DNA of 64,000 bases, from the NCBI GenBank assembly GCA_902729315.2, contig LR746272.1, positions 6,263,827 through 6,327,826 of the forward strand, read 5' to 3'. The notes below the pieces were generated by a model. The model was not told the DNA's origin and searched no databases. It saw nothing but the letters and a program-made list of their open reading frames with translations. Origin of the DNA: Spirodela intermedia (taxonomy: Eukaryota > Streptophyta > Magnoliopsida > Alismatales > Araceae). The position numbers and the translations under genes are program-made. Of this stretch, positions 23,101-35,585 are shown piece after piece (position 1 is the stretch's first letter; each line of letters starts with the position of its first letter).

Positions 23101-26100
23101 GTAATTGGTATAACAGAATTTTTTGATGATAGCCAGTTCACGAATGTTGAGTCTGTTTTGGTGGCTCTTGGTTGCAAGGAGTGCCTTGTGCCCATGGAGG
23201 GTGGTAAATCTGCAGCGGCGAAGACCCTGCATGATGCATTGACTAGGTGCAGTGTTCTCTTGACTGAAAGAAAGAAGTCTGAGTTCAAATCACGGGATTT
23301 GGTGCAGGACCTTGGGAGGATAGTTAGAGGCTCTATTGAACCAGTTAAGGATTTGCTCTCTGAGTTCCACTGTGCACTGGGGGCTCTTGGGGCATTGCTT
23401 TCATATGTCGACATTCTTGGAGATGATGGTAATTATGGGAATTATACCTTACAAAAATACAGTCTGGACAAATATATGAGATTGGACTCTACTGCTATCA
23501 AGGCATTGAATGTTTTTGAGAGTAAGACAGATGCAAACAAAAATTTTAGCTTGTTTGGCCTCATGAATAGAACCTGCACAGCGGGCATGGGTAAAAGGTT
23601 GTTAAATAGATGGCTCAAACAACCGTTGCTTGATGTAGATGCGATAAATTGCAGACTGGATTTGGTTCAAGCATTTGTTGAGGATGCTGCACTGCGGCAG
23701 GGATTGAGGCAACACCTAAAAAGAATCTCAGACATTGAGCGGTTGACTAATAATTTGAAGAAGAAGTCTGCTAATTTGCAGCCTATCATAAAGCTTTATC
23801 AGGTAATTCTGGATATATTTTATCATCTCTTTTGGTATTGTTATTTTCCATGGATATGTTTTAGCTTAAATAACACCATTTTCTTTGTTTGTTATGCTTT
23901 GCTGTATGTATTGGTTAACTAATGCTACTTTTTTATTCAGTCAAGCATAAGACTTCCACATATCAAAGAAGTCTTGCTGCAATATGAAGGGCGTTTTTCA
24001 TTATTAATCAAAGAGAGGTATTTGGATCCCTTGGAATTTTGGATGGATGAGGATCACTTGAGTAAGTTTATTGCCCTTGTTGAAGCTTCTGTTGATCTAG
24101 ACCAACTTGAGAATGGAGAGTTCATGATATCATCTGGTTATGACCAAAATTTATCAGTCCTAAAAGAAGAGCTTGATAAAGTTGAAAAGCAAATACAAAA
24201 TTTGCACAGGCAGACTGCAGATAATCTTGATCTAACCGTTGACAAAGCGCTGAAATTGGAAAAAGGTACACAATTTGGACATGTTTTCAGAATTACGAAG
24301 AAAGAGGAGCAAAAAGTTCGAAGAAAGCTCAATGACAACTTTACAATCCTGGAAACTCGGAAAGATGGAGTGAAATTTACAAACTCAAAACTTAAGAAGT
24401 TGGGAGATCATTATCAGCGGGTACTTGATGACTACTCAAAATGTCAGAAGGAGCTTGTTGTTCGTGTTGTTGAAACATCAGCCACTTTTTCCGAGGTTTC
24501 ATAACCTTTGTGTTCCCTTGACATATTTTTTCTTTCAAGTTATGGATTTTTGGGGGTCTTTATCAGCTGTATTGATACAGGTATTTGAAACTTTTGGTGG
24601 CATCCTTTCTGAATTGGATGTCCTTCTAAGTTTTGCTGATCTGGCCGTTAGTTGTCCAACGCCTTATGCCAGGCCTGCTATCACATCCTCGGTAAAGTTG
24701 GCAAAATATTCATAGTCGTCGTTTCAACTTGTATCTTTTCTGATATTTTCAAACTTTACTCTCCTGGTAACATTATGGTTTACCAGGATGAAGGGGACAT
24801 TATTCTTGAAGGGAGCAGGCACCCGTGTGTGGAGGCTCAAGATGGTGTAAATTTCATACCTAATGATTGTATCCTTGTGAGTATTCTAGCGGAAGTGGTT
24901 AGCGGTTCAGATCAAGCAGTCTAAATGGATTAACTTGTTATATGTTGTATAGGAAGTGCTGATTAACTTGTTGTGTGGTTTTTTTCCCCATTAATTAGGC
25001 CCGCGGAAAGAGTTGGTTCCAGATAATAACCGGACCTAATATGGGTGGGAAATCTACATTTATTCGGCAGGTTTGTCTAGTTTATGAATTCTATTTAGAT
25101 GTAGTTAATTCCTGATTGTTGATGTATAGGATTGGGATTAGATTAAAGCATGTCCACAGAAAGAAATCTTAACTGGAAGGTTATATATGAATGGGAGAGC
25201 AATCAATGGTATTCTCTTGATTATTTTCGTGTTAAGAAATTTGACTGTTGTTTTGTCTTAATTGTAACTTTGTCCATAGTTTCCATTTTAGTCAGCAATA
25301 AATTATTATTCTGCTGTCGTTTATTGTATTATTTTGTCCCCATTGTATCGTGTTTCTATTCTCTCCATATGTTGTAGCATGAGTGAACCTCAACTGATTA
25401 TCGGGTTATTTCTTTTATCTGTGGATTGTTTTTTATGATCTCAGTTATTTTCTCTGGAAACACACCCCCAGGCTCAAGACATGTTTTTGCTTCACATTTG
25501 CAACATTTTTTCATCAATGCACAAGTTTGCCTTCATCCTTGGATAACTTGCTAAAATACAGTCATTCTTATTTCATTAATGTTTGACTGAGTTCTCTCCA
25601 ATGGGAGAACCATAAAGAGTATGTTGCTATTTCTTGAATTTCTGCCTCGGAGTCGCAATTATTAACCAATCAAGGCATCTTGTAGTACCTTGGTGTACCC
25701 TAAGGATTATACCAGTGCACTGCAAAATGATCTCTAAGTTTAAATAAACTCTAAAAAATATGGGAATATTATGGTATTAATACACAAATGAAAGGCGCTA
25801 TAATCAGATTACAAAGTTTACCAATCACATAGAATCACATTATTGGCAATTTTTTGAAGCCTCTTGTAAATGGAAGGCAATGGAAGCCATCAGAATCATC
25901 TGTGGTCTACTGCCTGGCGTTTTTGGCTGCAAATAATAATGGCATAAGTGCTGCGATTGATTTTTTGGCGCACAGTATTATATGCTTCAATAGTTTAAGG
26001 TTACTGAATTGGTTATCATGTTAAGACTAGAAAAGTGATTCTACTTCTCCAATTCGAAATCAAGTCAATTTAAATTTATGTAAAGTAGTACCGGAGTATG

Positions 26101-29100
26101 ATTTTTTTTTCCTTTTTTGATTTCCGATTTATTCATTCAAATGTCTGTTGTTATCAGGTTGGCGTAAATGTTCTTATGGCACAGGTTGGTTCTTTTATTC
26201 CATGTGATAAAGCAAGCATTAGCATCCGTGACTGTATTTTTGCTCGTGTGGGAGCTGGTGACTGCCAGGTTTTTGTTTTACTATATGAAGAATACGAATA
26301 AAGCAATGATTTTTTGTAGATCCTTTGATTATCCTATGACCCTATTATATCTAGAAAACATATGTTGTGCTGAAAACACGTTATATTTCTTGCATATGGT
26401 AAGGTATTTACCTTTTACTTATTTTTTGTTTGTAACAATGTTGAATTTTCCATTTTGAGCGTAACTCTTTAGCTCTATTTGTGTTTGAAGGCATCCGAAT
26501 TAGCTTTTTTCAATTCTGATTTCAGAAGTGGTGATTACATACTGATTTTTGTCTATGTGGGATTAAATACTTATAGCTTTTAACCTTAAAATTCACTCCG
26601 TTGTAGAGATGTCCCTTTCCTTTGTAATTTTTTGATGCAGCTATCAGCTATTCAGTCACTATAAATTGGAGTGGTTTCCCTTTAACATTGCTCATGCATC
26701 AAAGTTCAAATCAGGAGAGCTTTATTCTGTCATCATACTTCACGTTTTGTTTCTCTTTAAAGGCGTATCCTGGAATTCCTTTCCTAGTTACGTACTTTTA
26801 ACTGCTAAGTACTTATTGAGTTAATATATAGCTATTGTACTAAATTTAACCGCTAATGAGTTAAATTCCTTTGTCTTCAATAGTTTTTCATTCATTCAAT
26901 ACTCAATTTTAAATTTGTACGAAAGAATTCTATTTGGTTCATGTCATACTGTCTTGGTAATTGTAGATCGAATCGATTATCCATTGCTTCAACCCAGCTC
27001 TGTTTTATTCAGTGCTGGTTGTGACCCTCATTTTTAGAGGGGAAAGCTTATGTGCTTATTTTGGATTGCTTACCATGTTGATACCCCTCCAGGATTCAGT
27101 TTCTACTGTTAGTGGGGTATAGATCTCCTTTGGAAAAAAAGTAGCTTATCCCTGAACCTCCCATTCCATAAAGGTCTGATTTGCAAATTATGGATAAAAT
27201 TTAAACAGCAATCGTGAATCTTTTTTTTCTCCTTGACCTCGTGTCAAGAGAACATCTTGATTACATCCGTGTAGATATGGAATAGGAAAGGGGCAAGACC
27301 ACCAGAAAGTTTTAGGTGTTTCTTAAAGTGGCATTGGTCAATATGTATTATTTCCTGTGGTTTTGTTGTAGAAGTCGTTCTGAGGTAACATTTTGATCGA
27401 AATATCTATCAAGATAAATCATGATGAATAGATTGGCATAATATGTTTTGGGGCTCAGTCCAAAGATTCAAGGTCATGCTTTGACTTCGCTGTGTAATAT
27501 ACAGGGAAGCATGAAAATAGCTCCCTCGTCCACTTCCATAGACGCACTGTATAGCTGATTTTCTGAATCCATCAGTAGAAACTGTGGTTCTAGAACGTCA
27601 TATTCATTCTTACCGGTTTACTATGCTCCCCGAATGAACACGTAGCTAGGCACCACAATCTTTGCTGATAAAAGTGAAATGGGCAATGAGTTGACAAGCT
27701 TCGTATGAGGTTTAATGTCTGAGGTCTCTACTCCAAAAAATCTATGGTCACTGTCATTTTCTTTGTTGTTGACGTTCCTTTGACAAATTTTACGCGCAGA
27801 AGTATTTTAGAATGCCTGGAAAATCAACATCATAATTTATACAAAATATGTTTCAATTGCATATACTTTGAACGCTGTCAATGACTTATTATTTCGTTTT
27901 TTTCTTCATAGGAAAATAACTTTGTGAAGCTTTTTCTTCATTTTCTTGGCTCTTTATTTGCAGCTCCGTGGGGTTTCTACATTCATGCAAGAAATGCTTG
28001 AAACTGCATCTATCTTAAAAGGCGCCTCACAAAACTCTCTCATAATTATTGATGAGTTGGGTCGTGGCACATCTACCTATGATGGATTTGGTCTGTTCTC
28101 TATTTGATTTTTCCTTTGGTCATTAATAAATGTGCAAACAATTTGGTTGGATGTCACGTAGACATTATTTTTTTTTCTTTTTTCCTCTTCAAATGTTTCA
28201 CCTTATTCTATTATTAATTTCTAAAATTTGAGGGAGAAATGGCTTTAGTTTGCAGTTTTTATTTAACTGAATTCAGTGTCTTTTATACTACACTTAATTA
28301 TCGTTCTGCATTTGTTGAGTTGGATTCTACTGCAGCTGGCATTGATTCGAGCTCTTATTATTCATGTTGATTTGCTTCATTCATTCCTCAGGATTAGCTT
28401 GGGCTATCTGTGAGCACATAGTGGGGTTGATCAAAGCTCCAACGCTATTTGCAACCCATTTTCACGAACTCACTGCGTTGGCTCATGGAGATATTAATTT
28501 CCATCCTGAATGTAGACCAATCCACGGAGTAGCGAACTATCATGTAGGAGCACACATTGACCCATCGAGTCGCAAATTGACCATGCTTTATAAGGTTTGT
28601 CCTTTTGTTTCAACTTGTCAACCGGCTTCCTTTTATTTTCTTGTATATCTTTTTTCCCAATTCAAACTATAAAGTGTCAATTAATGTACGTAACTAACTG
28701 TACAACTTATGGGTGATAATGCTTTCTCTAGTCTGCTTTCCTTATGCTTCCGAACTAGGGTGATCTTTTTCTTTTCTAGCTGAGTTTCTTTGCGAAAAAA
28801 GGTGTATATTGAGGAAACGGAATGAGGTCCAAATTCAGTAAAACAATAAGCAAGTGGCAAGTTAAAAGAAGGAAAGGGGTTGAAGGTTATGCATTATGGT
28901 TGAAAAAAACTATTTGGGGGAGATTCCTTCAGATTTTATTGCAGATAGAGCTTGTCTAAGGTGCAATTGGAGTATATAGGTGGTATGCGGATGAAATTCA
29001 TGATGAGAAAGTATGTGAAACAATATAAATCGTTTCTCACCAAGTATATAGGCGGTCTTTCATTTTTTATGATTCTTGCTTGTAAGTGATATAATCAAAA

Positions 29101-31935
29101 TCCAACATGGTGAAGAGAAAATCAATTTCAAACATGTTTCAGCTGTGTCCATGAAAACGCTAATTCTGAATATGGTGTTCAGATCGCAGACAAGAGAAAT
29201 GACATTCATTGCTAAAGTATAGGTAGTCCGAGAACATCAAAATGTCTAGACTACAATGTCTATGGTATCGCATCATCACATTGGAATTGAGTGCTCTGTC
29301 ACTGTTCAGACCTCGACTGGGTCCGAGCTTCCCAAACTCTATGCTGTTGGGGAACTCCGCATGGGTCTGAGTACTTGTGGTATGATATTCCCCGCCAAGC
29401 ACTTCAGTCAGTCTCGAGATGAGAAGTTTAATGTTAGACGTGGGTTGGTCTTCTTCCTTCCATTGTGCGTGACACGACTTAAGGCTTGCGGCTCAACGTT
29501 GTAGCGGATGCATAAGGTAGAAGGGGCATGCTACTGCAGCCTGTGGAAAGAGAGCTCTATCCCATGCCTTTCATCTCCATTTGTGGGTCGATTAGAGTGG
29601 GGGATTAGTGGAGAGATTCCTCTCATTTATGTTTGCAACATAAATAAGGGGAGGGGAAAGAATGGAACAGTTTCTTTGCTTTTGACGTACATCCTTCCAA
29701 TTACTGTTTGAAAGGAACATAAAGAACGGAAATCAAAGGAAATAACTTTCTGCTGCCTTGTTTCCCGCTGCTGTTGCACATCATGCCCTGACCCACCCAC
29801 CCTGGTCTGTGAACGTGCTTTAATCTGGCAAAATGGCTTAACAATGGGACATAGAGACTTGCGGTAGTCTATAAGGTTTAGAATCCATTCGCCGTTAAGA
29901 CTTCTCGTCGTAATAATTCTAGTTTAACAAAAGGAGAAAGTTTTTGAAATTATGAACGGCAGAGGAATTTTTGCACAGTTATGAAAATATGTATTTTGAA
30001 GATCTTGTCGGCACAAAAGGGCTTTGGAAAATCGCCTTGGTTTGAGTTAGGCCTCCCACTTGTGGCATCCTGATATCCTTCCACTAGAATACGATGGAGA
30101 TCTTGTACACTGATTGGTAAAATGACTATCTCGAGACATGGGAAACTGTGCAAGTTTATAGAGAATTATATTCCTGATATAACTGATAATTTCTCGGTGA
30201 TCTAGGGTTTATCTGCTGTGAAAAGTTTCTTGATAGGCTACATTTTTTTTACACAATGGAATACTAGTATTTATTTTTAACCATCAGCTTTGTTTTATAT
30301 TTCGTTTGTTGCTATGTGATTCAGGTTGAACCGGGAGCTTGTGATCAAAGTTTTGGGATTCACGTGGCAGAATTTGCGAACTTTCCCCCCAGCGTTGTTG
30401 CCCTAGCTAGAGCAAAAGCTGAAGAACTGGAGGATTTTTCTTCAACTAAGAATATTTCAGATGTTGACATGGAAGAGGTCGGTGAAAATAAAAGAACCGT
30501 TGCATTTTCATTGTCCATATCTTGTCACTTTTATTAGATTTCATTCGGTATAATCGTCTTGTGAATGATTTTCACAATAAAAAGAAACTTTCATCAAATG
30601 AAAGCTAGGTAAATGGCGTCCATCAGGTCGTCATCTATTTAAGAACCAGTGATGGACTGGTGAGATCATGTTATCTAATTAAGTCAATGGGTTCTCCTAC
30701 GAAAAACCTGGCATCATATTATTATCGCAAGAGATGTTCACGTTTCCAATATCTAGGTCATGCGTAACTAAAACAAGGGTGCATGTTTTTTGGATGCCTC
30801 TCAATCAAACCACAGTGGAGACGTTTTTGCCTTTTTCTACGTTCTTGGGAATATCAATGCCAATCCCCAGGTTTATTTTGCCACTCTTCTCTTCTTTCTG
30901 GACTGGGTCCTGTTAATGATTTTATACGGTTTGACCGCAAGCACAAAGTCTCCTTGCATGCTTAACCAACATCATGTGAGCTTGTGAAGGACCAATGTTG
31001 CGTGATGACCTTCATTGAAGCTTTCCCACCTTGCTAATTAGCGTATCTACACTTCTACACAGTCTCCCACAAGGTTTCCATTACAAGCGTAAAGAGACTG
31101 AATATTCCGTTTTTTTGATGTCCCATTGAACTAGCATATGTTGATCTTTGAATTCAATATTCCCATCTTTCCGAGGACAAATCAAGTACCTTATTGAGCC
31201 TTGTCTCCATCTCGTCATATATAGAAGCATAACCCTATTTTCTTCTTGCTCGCGATCGTCTCCACAGCACTTTCTTAGAACCAGCGCCTTTGGGCACAGG
31301 TAACTGGAAATCTCCATTCTTAGTTAATCTAAATAGCTCATCTGCTTGAAAGACAACCTGAGCTCCACACTGCCTCTGCTCTGATGTGAATCCATGAACA
31401 TGGATGAAGACTGGTTATAAATTGTTACTCAGTGTATGCAAAACAGAGAGATCTTTAGCATCGTCTACTCTGGCTACTCCGGTCGCTCTGTATGAAAGGA
31501 CTTAACCGTCTTCCGTAGTTGCCCCTCGCCTCTCTCCTTGGATCAGAGCATTGGGCTCCATTTCATCCTTTCTGTTCATCTCTTCTAACTGATTGTGAGG
31601 CTCCCATTACTGCTAAAAAGAGTCTCACCGTACTTTGGTCGCCATGGATACAAGTTGCTGTTTATTTGCCTGGATGGATGGATGGATGGATCGATGATCT
31701 CCTCTGGGACGGTCTTTTTTGCCAGGTGGGCTCCAGGCGCAAGAGGCGTTGGGGCGAGGACGACATGGCCAAAGGTGCAAAAAAAGCTCATCGATTCCTG
31801 AAAGAATTCACGAGCTTGCCGCTCGACCGGATGGACCCCGTTCAGGCCTCGCAGGAGATCAGCAAGCTGAGATCCCAGCTGGAGAGAGACGCCATCGAGA
31901 ATCCATGGCTCCAGCAGTTCTTCAGCAGATCCTGA
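20172..31935 (+). CDS. MSH2: DNA mismatch repair protein MSH2
   Basis: Thirteen coding exons: 20172-20229, 20307-20356, 20511-20543, 22729-23802, 23941-24495, 24581-24691, 24787-24876, 24999-25070, 26158-26268, 27964-28090, 28392-28594, 30325-30477 and 31726-31935. All phases join, giving 948 residues, close to other plant MSH2 proteins. MSH2 pairs with MSH6, MSH3 or plant MSH7 and recognises mismatches and loops in the nucleus. Visible landmarks are the conserved N-terminal segment (FFDRR), the core with [17 protein letters not shown], Walker [10 protein letters not shown] (669-677), and Walker B/signature [12 protein letters not shown] (745-756), followed by [11 protein letters not shown]. 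The C-terminus has the helix-turn-helix region and a basic RRKRRW near residue 883. Exon 4 alone encodes 358 residues. The last exon is GC-rich, unlike exons 4-12. Start: two adjacent ATGs at 20172 and 20175; I chose the first. Confidence 0.97.
21280..21440. other. GC-rich island inside MSH2 intron 3
   Basis: A roughly 160-bp GC-rich block stands out within the 2.2-kb AT-rich intron. It reads open on the plus strand (phrase [20 protein letters not shown]) but without a known motif. It may be a fragment of an inserted repeat. Confidence 0.4.
31671..31692. repeat. (GGAT)n microsatellite before the last MSH2 exon
   Basis: About five GGAT units near the end of the last MSH2 intron, 35 bp upstream of the exon 13 acceptor. 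Confidence 0.8.
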
Positions 31936-32473
31936 AACCGGGCAGGCAGCCAGCCAGCCATGGATGCTCTGCTCGCAATTTTGATTCTTTTGTGGTAGGC
32001 AGATTTCATCCTGCTGAGCCGAGCCCCCTTTTTTTTTGGGTGCCGCCAAAATTCAATCGGCGATGTAACATATCCCATATGGAGAACCATTAGTTAGCCC
32101 GCAGATGGTCCACTCTGTAGCATATCCCATTGAAAATGTGCTTCACCAGACGCCATCTAGTGCACGAGCCAGTAAGAATTTCAAAGAATCAGGCTTATGA
32201 TATACGCCATCGATGCTGCACTAAGCTGCTGGTGCCCTCTCTCTCTCTCTCTCTCTCATTGATGATTCTACGACTAGTCTGGCAAGTCTCAGCACCTAAA
32301 ACCAATGGAAAGCCAGGCAACCTGTACAGCAGCTGGTGGGTTCATCTTTTTCATCACAAAAGCCGTGCCAAGAGGAGCAGCGTTCGGTTCCATTCTGTCT
32401 GATATCTTACACTTTTAGAAGACAAGCAATGTGAATATACACAGAACAAGCGAGATAGAGGCAAAGACCAGGC
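31936..32473. other. Convergent 3' region between MSH2 and the F-box gene
   Basis: A 538-bp interval holding the 3' UTRs of both convergent genes. A (CT)n tract lies at about 32238-32258. No coding signal. Confidence 0.6.
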
Positions 32474-32825
32474 CTACGCGACGGGCAGGGAAGCGCCGGC
32501 GGCGCCGGCGAGGCTCTGGTGGAGCGTGACGGGCTTTATCTGCAGCGCCGGTTTGATGGCGAGCAGGCCCATGAAGCAGTCCATGGGAAGCCGCACCCCC
32601 CACACGTTGATCGACTCTAGCTTGCGGCACTTGCTCACCACCATGAGCAGCCCCGCTTCCGTCACGTGCCGGCAGCACCACAGAACAATCGCCTGTTCCA
32701 GGGCCATCACTCACTCTGTCACCACCACCAGGGAAAACTGCCGGAACAGATGGAAAAAAAAAAACCTTCTTTTTTCTTTTTTTAACGAAGTCTGAAGGTA
32801 TGATCCCTTGCATCATATGTACCTT

Positions 32826-32861
<36 letters not shown>

Positions 32862-34308
32862 CGCGGATAAACAGCAAGAAACCGGGGAATGTACCTTCAA
32901 AAGCGGGCAATTGGCCGCAATCGCCGACAATGATTCATCGGTGATGAATGTCCCGCCCACGTTCAGGTGCCGCAAAGATCTCGCTTTCATCACCTGTAAA
33001 ACCGGACATAATCTACCATATTCAGACAAAAAGGACCAGAACATAAATGCTGCCTTTTAATCATAACTATAATAATAATAAGACTGCCCAGCCCCTCTAA
33101 ACAAGGATTGAAGAGCATACGGCGACGAGGGTCATTCAAAAAAACTGTTATCCATCGGTTTTAATGGCGGCGGGAGATACCCACCAGTTGGATCACGCCC
33201 TGATCCGTGATCCCTGACATACCCCAGAGGGATATGGATGTCAAGTTCCCAACACACTTCGCCAATGATATCTTGTAAAGCCCGTTGTCCGTGATCTGGC
33301 AGCCCCAACAACTGCGGGAACTGGGAAATTATAAAAAAAAAGGAAAGGAAAAGGTGCGAGCAAATCAGTGCACATGATGGAGTACTCAACCCGAAGAAAT
33401 GGGGAAGAAATCTTGAGATACACAAGAAAACAAATGTAAAACGGGGCAAGATTCTATAGGGAAAATAAAAAGAAGGAAAATTCTTGGGTAGAGAGATAGA
33501 TAAACTGGTGATATTTGCTTCTTTCAGCGTATATTGGATGATTGATATTTGGTTGATTTCATTTCCTTTCAAAACTCAGAGCAGCGGGGATATAGAAATA
33601 AAATAAAATAAAAACTAATGATCACAGCATCCAGCTGCCTCTTTTCCATTGGACCATGAGCTTTCGAAGGAGCTGCAACAGGGAATGCGGGTAGGAAGAG
33701 GGTTTTCTGAGGATCACTCGAGGTATCGCGAGCATAGAGGCATAGATGCTCTCAAAGAATGGCGCAAACCAGTCGTTCCATCTACGCTCTGTTCTTAATT
33801 TTCCACTAATTGGGACAGAAAATTGTGATCAAAATAAGTTTCGATCAAAATTCCGCGCCAGATGAACAGAGCACCAGAAACAAATCGATCGCGGAGGAGA
33901 ACGAGAAGGGCGGAGAAGTACATATCCAGTTCGCGGAGGCTGTAAGCGCAGCTGACGAGGCGGGCGGTGGAGTCGTTGTCCATCCGATACCCTGTGAAGA
34001 TGAGGCGCTCCCTCCTCGCAAGGGAGCGCCGGGCCCCCTTCCTCCACTTCTTGCACACCCCGCTCGCCCTGTCCGCACCAACCGCGGGACCAAAGTGAGT
34101 CACTCCATCGAAGGAGAAGACAGGAACATCCACAGCGTGTGGGGAGGTAAACGGAATATGAAGAAGAAGGGAAAGGAGAAATCTGCGGAGGAGGGGGCGA
34201 CTATTCGGATGATACGCACTGCGCAAAGTCCTTGAATGACTCGAGCAGGGTGAAGATGTGGGCGAGCAGGTCCACCGGAAGCCGCTCTATCTCGTTCCCC
34301 CCCTCCAT
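32474..34308 (-). CDS. F-box/LRR protein (At5g67140-like)
   Basis: Five exons on the minus strand: 34308-34220, 34068-33922, 33320-33185, 32993-32895 and 32692-32474. Phases join to 229 residues. The N-terminus carries an F-box (ERLPVDLLAHIFTLLESFKD, then FAQASGVCKKW across the first junction). Leucine-rich repeats follow: LTSISLWGMSGITDQGV, LRHLNVGGTFITDESL, and IVLWCCRHVTEAGL with SINVWGVRLP. F-box proteins of this type are substrate receptors of SCF ubiquitin ligases, binding SKP1/ASK through the F-box and substrate through the repeats. The length and motif layout match the small Arabidopsis At5g67140 type from memory. The end (LAGAAGASLPVA) extends beyond the last repeat. Exons 1, 2 and 5 are GC-rich. 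The target is unknown. Confidence 0.92.
32829..32858. repeat. (AT)n microsatellite in F-box intron 4
   Basis: About 15 AT units between exons 5 and 4 of the F-box gene. Confidence 0.95.
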
Positions 34309-34787
34309 CTCCTCTCCTTCCTCCCCCGTCCTCTCTACAGCATACGCCCAGAAGACGAAGACGAAGACGAAAACGAAGAGGAAGACGAAGATGAAGCAGC
34401 AGAAGAAGAAGAAGGAAGAGCGCTGCCGTTGGCGTACGGGAAAGAAGAGGGAGATGTTGTCACGAACCCGACATCACTTGTGGACCCCCACCGAGCTGAC
34501 TTGACATTGGCTGGCGTGGCATGCCGGTAGCCTCGGTTGTCCTCCACGTGTGCAGAGAGAGAACCCGACGCTTCGCCTGTCGACATAACTGTCATCCGAT
34601 ACTTTATGCGGCCCACAACATCCAGAATCTCGCACGGGAAATAAATACATAAATAAACTCTTTATATCTATAAATATTTATTTATTTAAAAATAAGGCGG
34701 TGCGCGTGGTCCTTGTTATGCCCCATTGTGATAATTTATGTAGTTATTTTTTATGAGCAGAAAAAATAGCGCTTTAGGGGGGAAACG

Positions 34788-34838
34788 GTATAAACGTCAT
34801 TTTGAGAAAAAATAGTGTATAAACGTCATTTTGAGAAA
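34788..34838. repeat. 22-bp tandem duplication in the divergent promoter
   Basis: The 22-nt unit starting GTATAAACGTCATTTTGAG occurs at 34788-34809 and 34817-34838, 29 bp apart. Each copy contains ACGTCA, half of a bZIP-type site. Confidence 0.85.
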
Positions 34839-34997
34839 TTGGTGAGGTGGTGAAGGGCATAAATGGATGCCGCCGTTAATTCATTAGTTTGAATGACCGG
34901 CAACAATTTCAAGGTTTTGATGGATATTAGGCCTGTGGGTTGCCATCAATGGAAAGCCCAATAAAGAAAACGGCGACGGCCCACAACGTCCTAGAGA

Positions 34998-35005
34998 AAA
35001 CCCTA
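34998..35005 (+). promoter_or_regulatory. Telo-box AAACCCTA of RPS16
   Basis: AAACCCTA lies about 50 bp upstream of the TATA box and close to two TGGGCY site II elements read on the minus strand (around 34956-34962 and 34979-34983). This pairing is the hallmark of plant ribosomal protein promoters. Confidence 0.75.
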
Positions 35006-35052
35006 GGGCCGAAGAGGGAGGGAGGGGCCGGGAGAGAAATGCGCCATGGAGA

Positions 35053-35058
35053 TATAAA
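35053..35058 (+). promoter_or_regulatory. TATA box of RPS16
   Basis: TATAAA in GGAGATATAAAAGCG, 87 bp upstream of the ATG that ends this leader. The CTTCCTCCCTCCCC pyrimidine tract about 15-25 bp downstream fits the expected start region. Confidence 0.65.
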
Positions 35059-35144
35059 AGCGATATCTTCCTCCCTCCCCGTCGCCGTCGCTCCTCTGCG
35101 CTTTGGGGTTGGGGTTTCTTGCTCCATCATCGCGAACGGCGACA

Positions 35145-35585
35145 ATGGCGGCGCCGGCGGCCGTAGAGTCCGTGCAGTGCTTCGGGAGGAAGAAGAACGC
35201 GGTGGCTGTGACCTACTGCAAGCGCGGCCGTGGGCTGATCAAGATCAACGGGTGCCCCATCGAGCTGGTTCAACCGGAGATCCTCCGGTACAAGGCGTAC
35301 GAGCCCATCCTTCTCCTCGGGCGCCACCGCTTCGCCGGAGTTGACATGCGGATCCGCGTGAAGGGCGGCGGTCACGTCTCCCAGATCTACGCTATCCGCC
35401 AGAGCATTGCCAAGGCCCTGGTGGCGTTCTACCAGAAGTACGTTGATGAGCAGGCGAAGAAGGAGATCAAGGATATCCTCGTCCGGTACGACCGCACACT
35501 CCTCGTCGCTGATCCCCGCCGCTGTGAACCCAAGAAGTTCGGTGGACGCGGCGCTCGCGCTCGCTTCCAGAAGTCTTACCGTTAA
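35145..35585 (+). CDS. RPS16: 40S ribosomal protein S16 (uS9)
   Basis: A single uninterrupted frame of 146 residues, the normal eukaryotic S16 length, starting at the ATG in GACAATGGCGG. The protein begins with a short AAPAAVESV lead. The conserved core follows: [35 protein letters not shown], the uS9 signature region [20 protein letters not shown] (73-92), and the C-terminus ending RARFQKSYR. This basic tail reaches into the decoding centre of the small subunit and contacts tRNA in known ribosomes. The gene has no intron in the coding region and is GC-rich. The telo-box, site II and TATA arrangement upstream indicates growth-linked expression. It is divergent from the F-box gene. Confidence 0.98.
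   Translation: MAAPAAVESVQCFGRKKNAVAVTYCKRGRGLIKINGCPIELVQPEILRYKAYEPILLLGRHRFAGVDMRIRVKGGGHVSQIYAIRQSIAKALVAFYQKYVDEQAKKEIKDILVRYDRTLLVADPRRCEPKKFGGRGARARFQKSYR

Larger units (their letters stand above)
34309..35144. promoter_or_regulatory. Divergent promoter region between F-box and RPS16 genes
   Basis: An 836-bp region drives both directions. Next to the F-box start is a purine-rich GAAGAC/GAAGAA tract (34350-34425), pyrimidine-rich on the F-box strand, probably its 5' UTR. An AT-rich block lies at 34640-34700 and a short tandem duplication at 34788-34838. Site II, telo-box and TATA elements of RPS16 lie at its right end. Confidence 0.6.

Noticed and set aside
31585-32049. A 154-codon minus-strand frame
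   Set aside because: Antisense to MSH2 exon 13 and its 3' UTR; no motif, and its features follow from the GC-rich exon opposite.
33795-34226. A 143-codon minus-strand frame taken as one exon
   Set aside because: Only 34068-33922 is an exon of the F-box gene; the flanks are introns, shown by acceptor and donor sites and by phase agreement with exons 1 and 3.
34258-34530. Acidic plus-strand frame (EDEDEDENEEEDEDEA)
   Set aside because: Produced by a GAAGAC-type repeat in the F-box 5' region; no start context or homology.
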